Notes: generated by a model not told the origin, from the sequence alone. 64,000 nt of DNA from Anthonomus grandis grandis (GCF_022605725.1 NC_065554.1:13597100-13661099); one strand, 5' to 3'; numbered from the stretch's first letter, positions 45,601 to 55,436 are shown. Numbers and translations are program-made.

Positions 45601-47402
45601 TGAAAAATTAAGGTTTCTTTAAACTGTACTATTTAAAATTACTTTTATCATTTTAATTACTTTATTTTAACAATATTTCAGTTTTATTATTTTATTTTAT
45701 TCTAATGCTTTTGCAGCATACTAACATGACAAATTGGCAATTTATTAATTCCAATTTTATTAATCAATAATAATTAAATTAGAAACTTCCAGGATATGCG
45801 TTCGAGTCGTACGGAAGGAGTTACAATGCTACAAATAATAATATTGTTCCCTAAAAAGCTTACTCTAGTGTATATACGCTTATTTACTTTCTGCTTATCT
45901 AACTTGTAAGAAACCTATATATTATGATTAAACCTGACCTGTGTAATTGCTGTTGTAAAAATATTTTTTTTTTATAAATTTTCTAAAATCCAAAAGAAAA
46001 CTCATCAACTCTTTCGTCATTGATTAATATTTAAAATATTAGTAAACACTAACATTATTTAAGTAATTTACGGTCAATTTCTTTGAATAACAAATAATAA
46101 TTGCACTTGATAAGTGGTCATGTATAACGTAAAAAAACAATCAAATTGCATCCTCTTATGTATGTATCGAAATACGTAACAATATACTAAGTGTATGCCA
46201 TTTAAAATAAGAACGTTAGTGTGAAAACAACTGAATATATCAAAAGATACTCTCATCACCCATTTTATCGATATACCAAATTTCATTTGTTTATCTGGCA
46301 AAGTAAAAAAGTTATTAAGTGTTCCCTTTTTTATGTGGCGCCCGGTATATAATAGAATAATATTTCGGTAGCATTTTATCAGACCTAATTGAGGTAAGTT
46401 TATATTATATAAAATTTCGAAAATAAAATAATTAGTTTTATTTAATTAAACAGTACCATTTTGCTTAATTAAATGAAATTTCATAAAATAGAACTCAATC
46501 CTCTTTACTACTGAGCTCTTGAAATGGAGAATAATTTTTACAATTTTATTGTTACATCCTAAAATTGACATTCCGTGTATTATTATTCCCATAAATTGAC
46601 ATATTCTATTGCTCTGCTTGAGAATTATGGACGACTTTTTCATATTTGAAAATGTTAATCAAGCGAAATTATTCAATTTTTACAATAAGATTTTTGTTAC
46701 AGCTGAAAATCTGGTTTTTATCTGGTTTTATTTTTATGCAATAATGCCTGTATTTTGGCCTAACTTCAAGACTTGTAAACATCAAAATGAAAACCATATC
46801 AAATTCCCCAACATAGATCAATATACGCAACCACAGTTTTGGACGATTTTTTTCATATACTTTATTGTTTTTATTAATGAATAATTTTTTTTAACAGAAA
46901 TAGATTTTAAATAAGACCTCCAATAATATGCCAAATTTTGACACTAGACATTATCTTAAGTAAATTTATTTTATTTAAAATGTTTCTTACAATGCTCCAT
47001 ATATCGACCATTCTCACAAATCTCTTCATCCTATAGGGGATAGTAACGACCCCACAAAAAGCTATGATAAACACCATGGCCATATCTGAAATCGTTATAT
47101 ATCTTGTTCGACTATTCTTCATTCTTACTGCATTAGCTCCAGCATCGATATCGCGCCTAACTCCTAATATTGTAGCTGTTCCTGTAAAAAACTTGTTATA
47201 TTTTAACGAATTGTAAAGCATATTTTGCAAAAATCGTACCAAATACTATTAATACTGCATAGCTGTATAACACCATGATGCTATTGTATCTGATTTGGTA
47301 ATAGTTTCCCACTTTTTTGAACGTAACTGGACAAAGACCAAAAATTCTACATATAAAGATGACCGGTTGCAAAATTTTGAAGTGGGCCTCTGTCAGCATC
47401 AT
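30700..47402 (-). CDS. Gr: Gustatory receptor (7tm_7), eight exons, 426 residues
   Basis: Coding exons in order are 47402-47240, 47181-46991, 40810-40372, 40315-40227, 40175-40002, 31043-30975, 30911-30822 and 30765-30700. All introns are GT-AG, phases agree, and the sum is 1281 nt. Hydrophobic segments fit seven helices, for example TM3 IILIIGGVAATTALFLFDMF and TM5 IILSCLLHLIVTPYFLL. The C-terminus has ACGFFNINRSLLTS and TYLVILFQV, the family TY-x5-Q signature, and the last three introns are phase 0 as in insect Grs. It is a likely ligand-gated cation channel of chemosensory neurons; the ligand is unknown. The exon 2 donor (46991) is the least certain junction. Introns 2 (6.2 kb) and 5 (9 kb) are full of transposons. 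Confidence 0.9.
31044..31539. other. Intron 5 segment without recognised repeat
   Basis: AT-rich intronic sequence next to exon 6. A 60-codon plus-strand frame (31063-31245) is of low complexity and resembles nothing. Confidence 0.4.
31540..32400 (-). pseudogene. Degenerate Tc1/mariner-like transposase
   Basis: The N-terminal helix-turn-helix region is at 32388-32120 (FREKCPNLLSISQSTASQIE, then FRKNASLRQIKNHHRSGSVK). Downstream on the minus strand come an FWAGIVGDRVIGPIFL-like stretch, FQQDRPHYFAKRVREWLDD with the second Asp, and GRWIGRRG with PPRSPDLTPLDF carrying the third Asp. Frameshifts are frequent. A plausible element terminus, CAGGGCAAC read inward, ends at 32656 next to TA. The opposite end was not found. 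Confidence 0.75.
32890..33830 (+). pseudogene. Penelope-like element remnant (RT and GIY-YIG)
   Basis: RT motifs are SGLAMGSD with SPFLAELSMFFLE, then RCWYRYVDDIFTVF with the catalytic DD. Later the frame shows RKPTATDN-like sequence and a GIY-YIG endonuclease start, YGVYRLKC, followed by RQSGRRIETRVKKHSKLIE. This RT plus GIY-YIG order defines Penelope-like retroelements. Stops and frameshifts are common. It lies in receptor intron 5, antisense to the gene. Confidence 0.8.
34279..34527 (+). pseudogene. Probable Penelope-like C-terminal tail
   Basis: The 82-codon frame contains IIGTGHRFEPKVNTELLHVY and KGLRLDLLEILEINKA, then CINEQTKFESNTCF. This resembles the region after the GIY-YIG nuclease in Penelope-like elements (ETGHxF, LH..xKGxxLxxLExxEI, NxQ). 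It may belong to the 32.9 kb copy or to another one. Confidence is limited because the nuclease core itself is not adjacent. Confidence 0.5.
34553..34575. repeat. (ATTT)n microsatellite
   Basis: About five tandem ATTT units lie upstream of the piggyBac-like element. Confidence 0.75.
34878..37664 (+). mobile_element. piggyBac-like element B flanked by TTAA
   Basis: Both edges abut TTAA (34874-34877 and 37665-37668). The left end reads CACGTTCCCTGCC and the right end, read inward, CACGTTCACTACC, an 11 of 13 match. The right arm has repeated TCGGTCTAT motifs (about 37484, 37577 and 37633) and the left arm a related CACGGTCCTATA, as subterminal sites. At 2787 bp with a nearly full transposase, this is one of the better-preserved elements in the window. 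It lies in receptor intron 5, antisense to the gene. Confidence 0.88.
35266..37173 (+). pseudogene. piggyBac transposase with a 57-bp intron
   Basis: The ATG is at 35266. Exon 1 ends at 35362 (TCAG|GTAAAA) and exon 2 starts at 35420 after TTGCAG, phase 1. The acidic N-terminus is followed by the DDE_Tnp_1_7 core. The three aspartates are present in VCIDESLIPFRG, VVTDNWYTNVEL and SALDLSDQM. A cysteine motif (RRPCTKCYEK, NLCLECFNVVHR) closes the protein at 37173. Breaks: a frameshift near 35.62 kb, TGA at 36039-36041 where the family has Trp, a frame change near 36.34 kb, and TAA at 36560-36562. Damage is modest for this window, suggesting relatively recent loss. Confidence 0.88.
37850..39370 (+). 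mobile_element. hAT element, internally deleted, with 8-bp target duplication
   Basis: GCTGATGC is present at 37850-37857 and again at 39363-39370, the 8-bp duplication expected of hAT. The termini are perfect inverted repeats for 13 bp (CAGGGCCGTATCT), then imperfect. The left arm carries a G-run followed by a long C-run (about 37872-37907) that can fold into a hairpin. The element body is 1505 bp, much shorter than an autonomous hAT, so it is a deletion derivative. Confidence 0.92.
37955..39185 (+). pseudogene. hAT transposase remnant, THAP12/P52rIPK-like
   Basis: The remnant begins in the catalytic region with GVQAIIREKYPAAIYVHCSA, then CETRWVENHDGLIRFTE. The hAT dimerisation region at the end contains ILATLPVSTASSERSFSSLR. 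The class matches hAT transposases related to the 52-kDa repressor of the PKR inhibitor (P52rIPK/THAP12). The DNA-binding N-terminus and the first catalytic Asp region are absent. A frameshift near 38.76 kb joins the two main frames. It cannot be functional as it stands. Confidence 0.85.
39371..40001. other. Receptor intron 5 segment without recognised repeat
   Basis: AT-rich sequence between the hAT element and receptor exon 5. No coding or terminal-repeat signal was seen. Confidence 0.4.
41130..42440 (-). pseudogene. Antisense Penelope-like element remnant
   Basis: In minus-strand order: YGLPKIFKTNFSIRPVVI (RT thumb/finger region), FFQFDNKLFRQVSGLAIG with LLSEIFM, then KRYVDDIFIIWNRREEDLL with the catalytic DD, IYRKPTTTDN and a GIY-YIG nuclease start (SGVYFLKCGDCNAVYIGQS). 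The domain order fits Penelope-like elements. Multiple stops and frameshifts are present. It lies in receptor intron 2 in the same orientation as the gene and opposite to the 32.9 kb copy. Confidence 0.82.
42960..43370 (-). pseudogene. Tc1/mariner-like transposase fragment
   Basis: The minus strand reads KKRRYRTFKYNLHLHFYERK, then FKRRLQFCNSLLKQYQENNN and ILYT, the stretch leading to the first catalytic motif in the family of the 43.6 kb element. After a frameshift it continues with INV, TGA, AGIIRTHIIGPILF, where TGA replaces Trp of the usual VWAGI motif. Only the middle of the protein remains, and the second and third aspartates are missing. Confidence 0.65.
43478..45083 (+). mobile_element. 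DD41D Tc1/mariner-like transposon nested in the 5' LTR
   Basis: The ends read CAGATCGTGTTATCGT and, inward from the right, CAGATCGTATTTTCGT. Both abut TA (43476-43477 and 45084-45085). Removing the 1606-bp element rejoins LTR sequence that resembles the 3' LTR on both sides (CTCT...TATA then GCTTATTTA). The inverted repeats are imperfect beyond 16 bp. Confidence 0.85.
43601..44690 (+). pseudogene. DD41D transposase, lightly damaged
   Basis: The ATG at 43601 gives MAVYTPSERVQLIKWFYGG, an N-terminal DNA-binding region continuing to ARIWKKYGYKYFK at 43973. After a stop and frameshift, the catalytic half has MFSDEYSFPLHG (first Asp), YFQQDGCPAHNAARV (second Asp) and PPRSPDLSSNDFYLWG (third Asp). 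There are 41 residues between the second and third aspartates, the DD41D spacing. TAG at 44521-44523 interrupts the C-terminus, which resumes as NLEELRNKIVEGVHSILPET. All three acidic residues are kept; the damage is one frameshifted segment and two stops. Confidence 0.85.
45351..45611 (+). pseudogene. Possible Env C-terminal remnant in the LTR element
   Basis: An 86-codon frame between the two LTRs ends with a hydrophobic segment (WTIFIHLMLKIGILYFLY) followed by a short basic tail. This is the layout of the membrane anchor and cytoplasmic tail of gypsy-group envelope proteins. Its position just upstream of the 3' LTR fits env. The remainder of env is absent, so the assignment rests on layout and place only. 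Confidence 0.45.
46085..46355. repeat. Dispersed repeat Y, copy 1
   Basis: This shares long blocks in the same orientation with 59090-59352: AAAATACGTAA-like sequence, AAGTGTAT, TATCGATATACCAAATTTCA, GTTTATCT, and an end resembling CCTGGTATAT/CCCGGTATAT. No coding content was seen. It is probably a non-autonomous transposon. Confidence 0.7.
46360..46985. other. Receptor intron 2 segment without recognised repeat
   Basis: AT-rich sequence next to receptor exon 2. No supported feature was found. Confidence 0.4.
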
Positions 47403-49159
47403 CTTAAACTTTATGTCCTAGAAAACAGAAACCTTTCTATTAAAAAATATCATGCACACCAAGCATTTTTTTAAATCTATATAATATAATTGGGCTACAA
47501 TAAGAGTTCAACATGACATTACCCATAATGTTTTCACATACAAAAAACACCACTGACTCCATATTAAAATAAAATTTAGATAACTTTTGCTCAACATATC
47601 TATAAATTACTCTTTTTAATAAAAAGCTTTCATTTAGTATGGTTGCAAATAAACATTTAATCTGAGTACTGAAAACTTCTAAAGAGTTTTTGCATAATCA
47701 AAATTGATATGACTCGTAATCTTACCCACAGCCATCGATTGTCTTTAAATTCTCTTTTAAGTTTTTTGTTAGAACCCGCAATAGAAACTCCCATTGAATT
47801 TAATAAAGATTTTATTAATAATCCCCTTGATCTACGACTTCGCGAAGCAAACTGTATCTCAGATTAAGACGTATTATAGAACGATTCGATAAACCCGCTT
47901 TTAAAAAATTATGTTTACATACATGCGGAAAGCTTTTAAAAAAAAACCTGTTGAAAGAGCAGGTCGACACATTATTATTTGACTGGAATTATGTTTTTCA
48001 GGAAAAGTACACTGTTTATTGAAAATAGAGTGATTTTGATTTTTATCTTTTGTTTTGACGGCTTTGTGAGTAGACAAATGTTCTTGTGAAGGGCAGAATT
48101 AATTTATATGGCCTTGAAAAAAAAAGCTGCTTTGGAGTAAGCTTTAAAAATTGTACTTGACGTTGAACTAAATAAAGCTTAAATTCTTGTCTTGATGAGG
48201 TTTTTTACATATAAAGATGATCGGTTTTAGTAACTTGCATGTGGCAACTTCACATAAATGACATAAACAAAATAATATTTAATGCGTGTTTGTATCAGGT
48301 TTTAACGGTAACATAAACCTAGAAGTCACTCCAAACTCAAAAGAGTATGAGATGTTAGGTGCGAAAAAAAAGAAACTACTTGAAAAACAGATGAAGAAAG
48401 TCCTTGAGGATAGAATCAATAAGTATCAGCCAACTTGAAGGATTATTTTTTAAATACTTTGATATGATTTATGAATGTGCAAAGCTAGCTAACTTTTTAA
48501 GAAGTTTTAGTGAAGCTGAAATATACTATAATAATTATATTTTTGTGCAATTTACAAGGTATAGTAACAACATTGTTTACTTAAAACATTTCTAATTGAA
48601 TATCGAATGATGGAGAACATGTTTCTATTATTGGTTTGTCCTTAGCTCTATTTTTCATTCCCCATTATAATTTTTTGTATTACCAATATTTCTCAATTAC
48701 CAATAACAGTAGTGTCAGAAGAATTTATATTTAAAAGTGAATGAAAATTAAATTCTTGTAGTCCAAATATAGTTTACCACTCTTACTGCTGAATGCCTCG
48801 TTAATTTTGATTTTTTTTAATTTTTTTTGAGAACTTAGGTACTTTCCAACATAATTTAAAGTATGTATGTACATATTTAAAAAAGCCTCACCAAAACAAG
48901 AATTTAAGGTTTTTGGTCGAAGAAAATTAACATAATTGGCTAATGTTTCCATCTCGATCTCAATAATTGTGTTTGAAACACTGTTGATCTATATGTCTGA
49001 TTCTGATTTTCTTATTCTTCTTATTCAGTAAGTATTGTACATGAGTACAACTTACAGACAGGTAACGGATATTAAACTGTTTGATCAAAAATACAAAAGT
49101 TTTAATTTCATTTACAAAATAAAATTTAAAAAATTGATGAAATTTTAAATTCATCTTAT
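47403..49159. other. Upstream flank of the gustatory receptor gene
   Basis: This interval must hold the receptor promoter, but no element can be fixed. Short open frames at 48404-48595 and 48731-48952 show no family resemblance. Confidence 0.4.
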
Positions 49160-49975
49160 TTTACATTTTCTGTCAAACGCTTGGAATCAGTCGGATTTGA
49201 CATTCGCCGAGTTCATGATCCATCATTCTATTGGCCAAAAGAGTCGGTACGGCGTGACCTGTGACGTGCTAAGGATTTACAAATATCTGGAGGAATTCCG
49301 GCTGAGGTTTTCCTTAAAAAGTTTGGAGAAATTTAACAACTGCATCGGTCTAGCCCTAGAGTCAGGAGTGGCGCAAAAACACAAGATAACCGATAAAGAC
49401 TGGTAGAAAGATTTCTACCTGGTTACCAAAGAAGCGTCACATCAGAAGCCGACTTATAAGGACGATTGGAAAGCTTTGTGTTCTCTAAAAGAGGAGTTGC
49501 TTGCCGAGGATCTGAGAAGCCTAGCAATACTTAAACTCGCATGCGGATTCGACAACCTGGACTGGAGGATCATTCGCAGAATGTTAGAAGTAGTATTCAG
49601 GTCTATAGGCATGCTGTTCGGTGTGCTGTGCAAGTTCTGGTGTGCTATTATATTCCTCAACCTCATTCTCTGAAGAAATGTTGATTGTTATTTCTACAAG
49701 AGGTCTAGTTGCAAGAGGAAAAACTTCTGCCAATAGCAACATCCACCATCTTTGGAACCATTTTCAAGACGAAATGAGCTTATGGAGAGGGCAGCATCAC
49801 AATATATGCTACGCCACGAATAACAGCTATTCTTCGTCATTCCGGAATGACGCAAATGGACACAATGCACGACATCTCTGTAGGCGCGTGTAAAGTTAAC
49901 GAATCTTCCGGAATAGTGATCTGCTGAGTATATAAGGAGTCGCGTCGCTGCCGGGAGCATTTTCACATGCTACAA
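49160..49975 (+). pseudogene. 3' fragment of a gypsy-type element with LTR-like end
   Basis: A frame from 49190 reads LTFAEFMIHH, then RYGVTCDVLRIYKYLEEFRL and, after TAG, FYLVTKEASHQKPTYKD. This is the same unassigned region that follows the gypsy integrase at 23.92-24.18 kb. It is less damaged here (one TAG at 49405-49407). Downstream, 49.68-49.97 kb is richer in GC, with a short palindrome (ATTCCGGAAT) and TATATAA at 49929-49935, consistent with a retroelement LTR promoter. LTR limits were not determined. Confidence 0.6.
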
Positions 49976-51435
49976 TACGCTATGTCGTATACTATTATTA
50001 GTAAAATTATGTATTTTGATAATATGATTATAAGTTGTTTAGAACCTGTTATTTTTAAAATAATTTATCAAAGTTGTTCAGAAACAGGATTTTTTAAAAT
50101 TAATACGTTAGCTTATTTTTCTATGTTTAACTAACTTGCAAGTGCTTAAAATTTTTATATATAAAATGATAAAAAACTTAAAAACACGAAATTTAAAAAT
50201 CATTTCTGTAATAAATCTTAAATGGTTTTCATTTAGATAAAAAATCGATATCCGTTATGTGTTTACAGGTCAAAAATCACTTCCGATTTAAATCTCTTAT
50301 TTTATGTTATCAGATAAGATAAAGTAATTTATTTAGAGATTGCTAACTAAAGAACCTTAAAATTACTGCATATATAAAAACCATTTAAATGCATAAGGAA
50401 AAAACATTAGACTTGTTTTGTGTTGATGAACTTTCAAAATCACTAATGAGATAAATATTCATATTCATTCTCTAGTATCTGACGACTTATTTGTCAATAA
50501 AGTTTGAAAATCATAAAGAACAATTCTTTATTAGATAATTACGGGCTAAAGACCCTAAAAATCTGAACCGATATGGAAAAAAGATATTTTTACTAATTCC
50601 GAGTTAATAATCATTTAAAATCAATACTGAAAAAAATATGTCAATGTACCCAATCTAATAAGGAAAAAATAACTTGTACTAACTACTTTTAAAATTACTG
50701 CCGAAAAAGATAGTCGAAAATTGTCGCATTCAAGAGAATAATAAGCATGAAAGAATTATTTTATTTTTAATTAACACATTTATGAAAATTAGATTTTCTT
50801 GAAAGCAAATAACAAATAAAAATATTTAAATAGTCTACCTGATATTTAAACAATACTTCAAATACAACTGCTACCTGTTATGGTAAAAATGGACAAATAT
50901 GGAAAATTGGGTGTTTTCAGTAAAAAAACAAACACATTATGTTGAAGGCTTGATTGATTTATGAAAACAAAAATATCATTAATTATCAAAAATGAAAACT
51001 GTATTTAATTGTTTTTGGAATATTTCCAAGTTTGTAATATTGCTTTTAATCTTGTTTTTATAATTTTTAATCGCGTAACATATATAATGCTTTAACTATT
51101 TTCTTTGTACCTGGTTTAGTTTGATAATCTACTTATTTTCTAAACCTATATAATAATTACATATACATTTTTTATGATGAAGGTACCTTTAGTAAAAGTG
51201 ATATTGGTTAAAAAATAAATAAAGGTTATTTTTATATGTACTTATTTAACCATGTCAGATTACTCTTGACAATAACGATTTTTGCAATCTGAGACATACT
51301 GACCTGTCTCTCAAATTTTAAGATTATTTTTACTGAAAAATTTAGTTTTTTTACATTGAGATTGGAGAGAGCGGGAAATTTTACATTTAAAGTGATATTT
51401 TAAATTTTGTTAAAAGTTGAATATTTCAAAAGCTC
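49976..51435. other. AT-rich interval without recognised feature
   Basis: No coding or repeat structure was supported on either strand. Confidence 0.4.
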
Positions 51436-51620
51436 CTAAAGGCTTAAATCTTTTATACGCCCATTTAAAATGTCCAAATCATTAATTTTGGCATTTACAT
51501 TATTTCTTTAAATAGCACATTATTGGCAATATCCACTTTTGAAATGTGGTTTCTTTTTCCAAATAATTTGATATGATTATCTTTTAAATCGCTTGATAAA
51601 TAAGCCCATAAGGAGAAAAA
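51436..51620 (-). repeat. Repeat X, uninterrupted copy
   Basis: In reverse complement this runs continuously from CTTATGGGCTTATTTATCAA through ATATCAAATTATTT to GGCGTATAAAAGATTTAAG. Its first part matches 52133-52178 and its second part 58846-58975, the two flanks of the LINE. It is therefore the uninterrupted version of the LINE target site. Confidence 0.8.
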
Positions 51621-52132
51621 AAAACTAATATGAATAGATGCATTCAATTAATAATAAAAATAGCATAGAAGTCATTGATTTCTTGAATCGGCTGCGTTTT
51701 GACGCGTTATTGACATCTTGTTAAGCGCAATTATTATTTGTTATTTAAATAAATTTGCTAACATTTGAAATGTTTACCAATAAAGAAAAAGTTGATATGC
51801 TGTACGCTATATTCCCTCGCATACGTACTTTCATTCGACAAGAAGGTGGTTGTTTCGAACAATACATATAAAAAGTTTTTTAATTAATAATTTATAAACC
51901 TAATATTTTTTCTCTTTGTTGACCGTTTGTGTGTACCTATGTTATGTTAGGTAAATGTTAAATAAAATATGTAGTATTAAGATATTGAAAAAAATTATAT
52001 ATGGAAAAATTTGTTCTTTTATTCTCAAATAGTAATATGATGTTTGAGAAAATTCGAGGTGTTATATCACTTGAAAAAAAAGCGCAGGCGTATCATTACA
52101 ATGCTTTCTGTTTGTGAATTAGTTTTTTTTCT

Positions 52133-52178
52133 TCTTATGGGCTTATTTATCAAACGATTTAAAAAATAATTATATCAA
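52133..52178 (+). repeat. Repeat X, left half of the split copy
   Basis: This matches the first part of the uninterrupted copy and ends in TCAA (52175-52178), which reappears at the start of the right half. Confidence 0.75.
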
Positions 52179-52191
52179 TGTCGACCGCAAG

Positions 52192-53310
52192 ATGGCGAAC
52201 AACGTAAACTCCGATCCTGAGAGCTCCGAAAAAAGGGCCCTAATGAGTTAATTTGTGGTGTGTGTAAGCGCAAGTTAGTTAAAGATGACATATCTTGCAT
52301 CATATGTGCAAGTGAGCGACTGGGTTTTATGCAAGTCAGTGACTTCCATAAAAGCTGTGTAATACGCCTCAAATCGACGATCAAAATAGACAATGTGAAG
52401 GTCATGTGTTGCCTTGGAAAAGAAATAAAAGCAGAAAAAGTGGCTGTCTGTATATCAAGTCTAATAAAAGAATTGAACTTCAAAACAAGGGAAGTGACAT
52501 TACTAAATGAGTTAATTAAAGAAATCCTGTGTTTCTTTACTAACTCTTTAAAAAATTCTTTACTACAGGAAAAAAAACAATTTCTTAAGGAAAAACTACA
52601 TAACCTAGAAAGTCAACAAAAACAAACCCTCTTTTCCGAGGTCGTCCAGGGAAAAAACAACGTGACCAGACCAAAATCATTCGAAAAAACAATCCGGCAG
52701 TTATAGTTAAGCCTAGGGGAACTCAAGATGCGAAGACAACATGGGCAGAACTCGACAAAAACATCCACCCGGCTAAATTACAAGTGGGCATAAAAGCTAT
52801 GCACAACATCAAGAATGGTGGAATATTCATCAAATATACCTCACAACAGGAAATAGAGAAAATAAAAAGGGCTGCAGAAGAAAAACTAGGTAAAATATAC
52901 ACTGTAGAATTAACAAAAATGTTAAACCTCAGAATAAAAATAAATGGTTATAACGGAAATACAGAGGAACTACAAAACCAAATATGCCTTCAAAATGAAA
53001 TTTCTGATAAGAATAGCCTATAAATCAACTACCTAAAGCACACAAAAAAGGACAATAAAATAATCATCTTTAGAGAAACTTCACCAGACCTGTTCAAACG
53101 ACTGATTGAGATAGAAAAATATATGTTGGATGGCAAAGGCTACCGATATATGAGGACCTTACACTGTTGAAGTGTTTTAGATGTCAAGAGTATAACCATA
53201 GGAAGGAACACTGTTAACACCAAGTAATATGCTCATACTGTGGTGCACAACATGACTACAAGGACTGTGAACAACAAACAAAAAGCTGTGCAAATTGTAT
53301 CAAGGCAAAT
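52192..53310 (+). pseudogene. LINE ORF1 (gag-like, zinc knuckles)
   Basis: The start is MANNVNSDPESSEKRALMS at 52192, followed by a frameshift into ICGVCKRKLVKDDISCIICA, a Cys-rich PHD/RING-like region. Then come a charged coil (52.5-52.7 kb) and an RRM-like segment with GIKAMHNIKNGGIFIKYTS. CCHC knuckles near 53.17-53.30 kb begin CFRCQEYNHRKEHC and continue with CSYCGAQHDYKDC and CANC. The product would be the RNA-binding ORF1 protein. Frameshifts and stops (for example after ISDKNSL and EHC) disable it. Confidence 0.75.
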
Positions 53311-55410
53311 AATAGGTTTGGACTTTCTTATGATACAAAATATACCTCATATGACTCTGAATGGCCAACTATGATTTTTTATAGACAAAAGCTTAAGAAT
53401 AAGATCAGACTATGGAATATAAAAATACGGATTACCTTTATTTTCTATGAAGTGTTATTATTTATCTGATTATATATTTATTTTCTTTATAAATTAAACT
53501 TAAAAACAATTACAAATAACTTAAACAATGGCTATCAATGAGGTAATTATACTCAAAGAATTGGAAAAAAGGAAATCCAACTTGATCTAATAAAAGACAG
53601 GCGTTATGACGTTAATAAATTTAAAATTCAAAAAGCATGAAATTTCTCCTTAATAAACAAAAAAAAATTTAACTTGGTACATTTAAATATCAGAAGTTTA
53701 AGAAAAAATTTTGACAACTTTTTAGCATTTATAGATACTTTTTGTCTTGATAAACTTGACATAATTGTACTGGGTGAAACTAGGCATATTCCAGAAATAA
53801 AAAACTTTACTATCCCAGGGTTTATAACTAATTATAACAATAGTTCAAATAATAGTTGTGATGGGTTAATTATATACATAAGAGATGGTATTCAATTTGA
53901 AATAGAACATACAACTCTCCCTACTTCAAAAATAATGCTAACTAAGCTCACATTCTCTTTGAGCTCTATACAGTATTCACTCATAGCATGCTACAGATCT
54001 TCCAACACCTCAGAAAATTTATTTCTTAATGACTTTGATCTTTATTTAAATAATTACCAAAAAAAGAAGGCATTATGTAAGGCGTATTGTAATTGGCCAC
54101 TTCAACATTGACATCTTAAATAAAACAAACATAATAAGCACTAGATATATAAGTATGCTCCTTTACTATGGTTACAGCTCACTTAATCACTCATATACTA
54201 GAGTAACACAAGATAGTAATACATGTGTTGATCATCTGTTCATACGACAAAATGGTCCACAAAGAAACAAATTAAATTTTAATCTTTACATTTAAGAGAC
54301 TAATATAACAGATCATTACCCTATTTACCTAGAGATTTTCTCCAAGCTAGACTACCCTAGTGATAATACTAAGAACCTAAAAACTTATTATACAATATTT
54401 GAAAAGCAAAAGTTTATAGAACTTATACAAAATCAAAACTGGCAGGACGTATATGAAATAAAAAAGTCAATCCTGGCATACCAAAACTTCATAAACATTC
54501 TTAGTTCCATAAAAAATAAATGTACAATAAATAAGATATACAACAAAAAAAACACACAAAAATTAAACCCTGGATAACTGAAGGTATTTTTACATCAATT
54601 AAAAAAAGAGACCAAATGAAGAAAAAGTTATTAAAAAATAAAAATAATGACACACTGAAACTTGAATATAAAACTTATAGAAATAATTTACAGAAATGAA
54701 TAACTACTATATAAACAAACTGCAAGATAGAAAACATGATATTAAACAGATGTATGAAATTCTGAGTGACGCGTCTATAATGTTTAGTTAAGTTTATAAT
54801 GAACCTAAAGTTAAATTTAACCGAGACATTTATATAAAAGATCTAAATAATGAAGACTTTGAAAATGACACAGAGATGGCCAATTTCTGTAATAAATATT
54901 TTTCTAAAATAGGAACAAGTATGGCATGTCAAATGCCTGATACAACCACAAAGCTTAATCTGCAGGGTGTTCCGTTGATCATGTTACAAACTTCTAGGGC
55001 AGATAGAAAACGTCACAAGAAAAACAAAAGTTCATATAAACATGGGTCCAGAAAAGCTTCCTCAGGGAGCTAGAGCTCTTTGAAAATAACCTTTAAAAAC
55101 TAGTTTTTTTTTTAATAGCTCCGGAACTACTTTAGCTACCGCAACCAATTTTGAGAGCTAAATTATTGTTAGTACGTTTATTTTTTTTGAACCTACTAAA
55201 TAAAAAAAATATTTACCAGGGGCTTTAGAATCAGGGGAGTATTTGGTAAATTGAGGCCCATTTCTTTAAGACTTTAATTTCTGCCCGTTTGGGCATTAGA
55301 TTATGATGTTCCTATGCTTTTTACATAAAAAAGGTGCTCTTAGTAAAAGTCGGTAAATATCACTAAATTGACTAAAACCAAACTAAGATACAGCACCTGA
55401 ATTAATTATT

Positions 55411-55436
55411 TTAATAATAATAATAATAATAATAAT
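55411..55436. repeat. (AAT)n microsatellite
   Basis: This is a run of AAT triplets between the left inverted repeat and the transposase of the nested element. Confidence 0.8.

Larger units (their letters stand above)
43435..46002 (+). mobile_element. Deleted gypsy/errantivirus-like LTR element
   Basis: The 5' LTR (43435-43477 plus 45086-45262, split by an insertion) resembles the 3' LTR (45819-46002): both start AGTT, share CCCTAAAAAGCTT and GCTTATTTA, and end near AATC(T/C)AAAA. Right after the 5' LTR, 45262-45279 (GGGCGCAGTCGGTAGGAT) matches the tRNA-Ser primer-binding site used by several gypsy-group elements, with its first base changed. The interior is only about 540 bp, so gag, pol and most of env are gone. 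Flanks CATA and CATC may be the worn target duplication. Confidence 0.72.

Noticed and set aside
48731..48952. Minus-strand frame considered as a second gustatory receptor N-terminus
   Set aside because: A FLRP motif alone is not enough; there is no following in-phase exon and no hydrophobic helix pattern.
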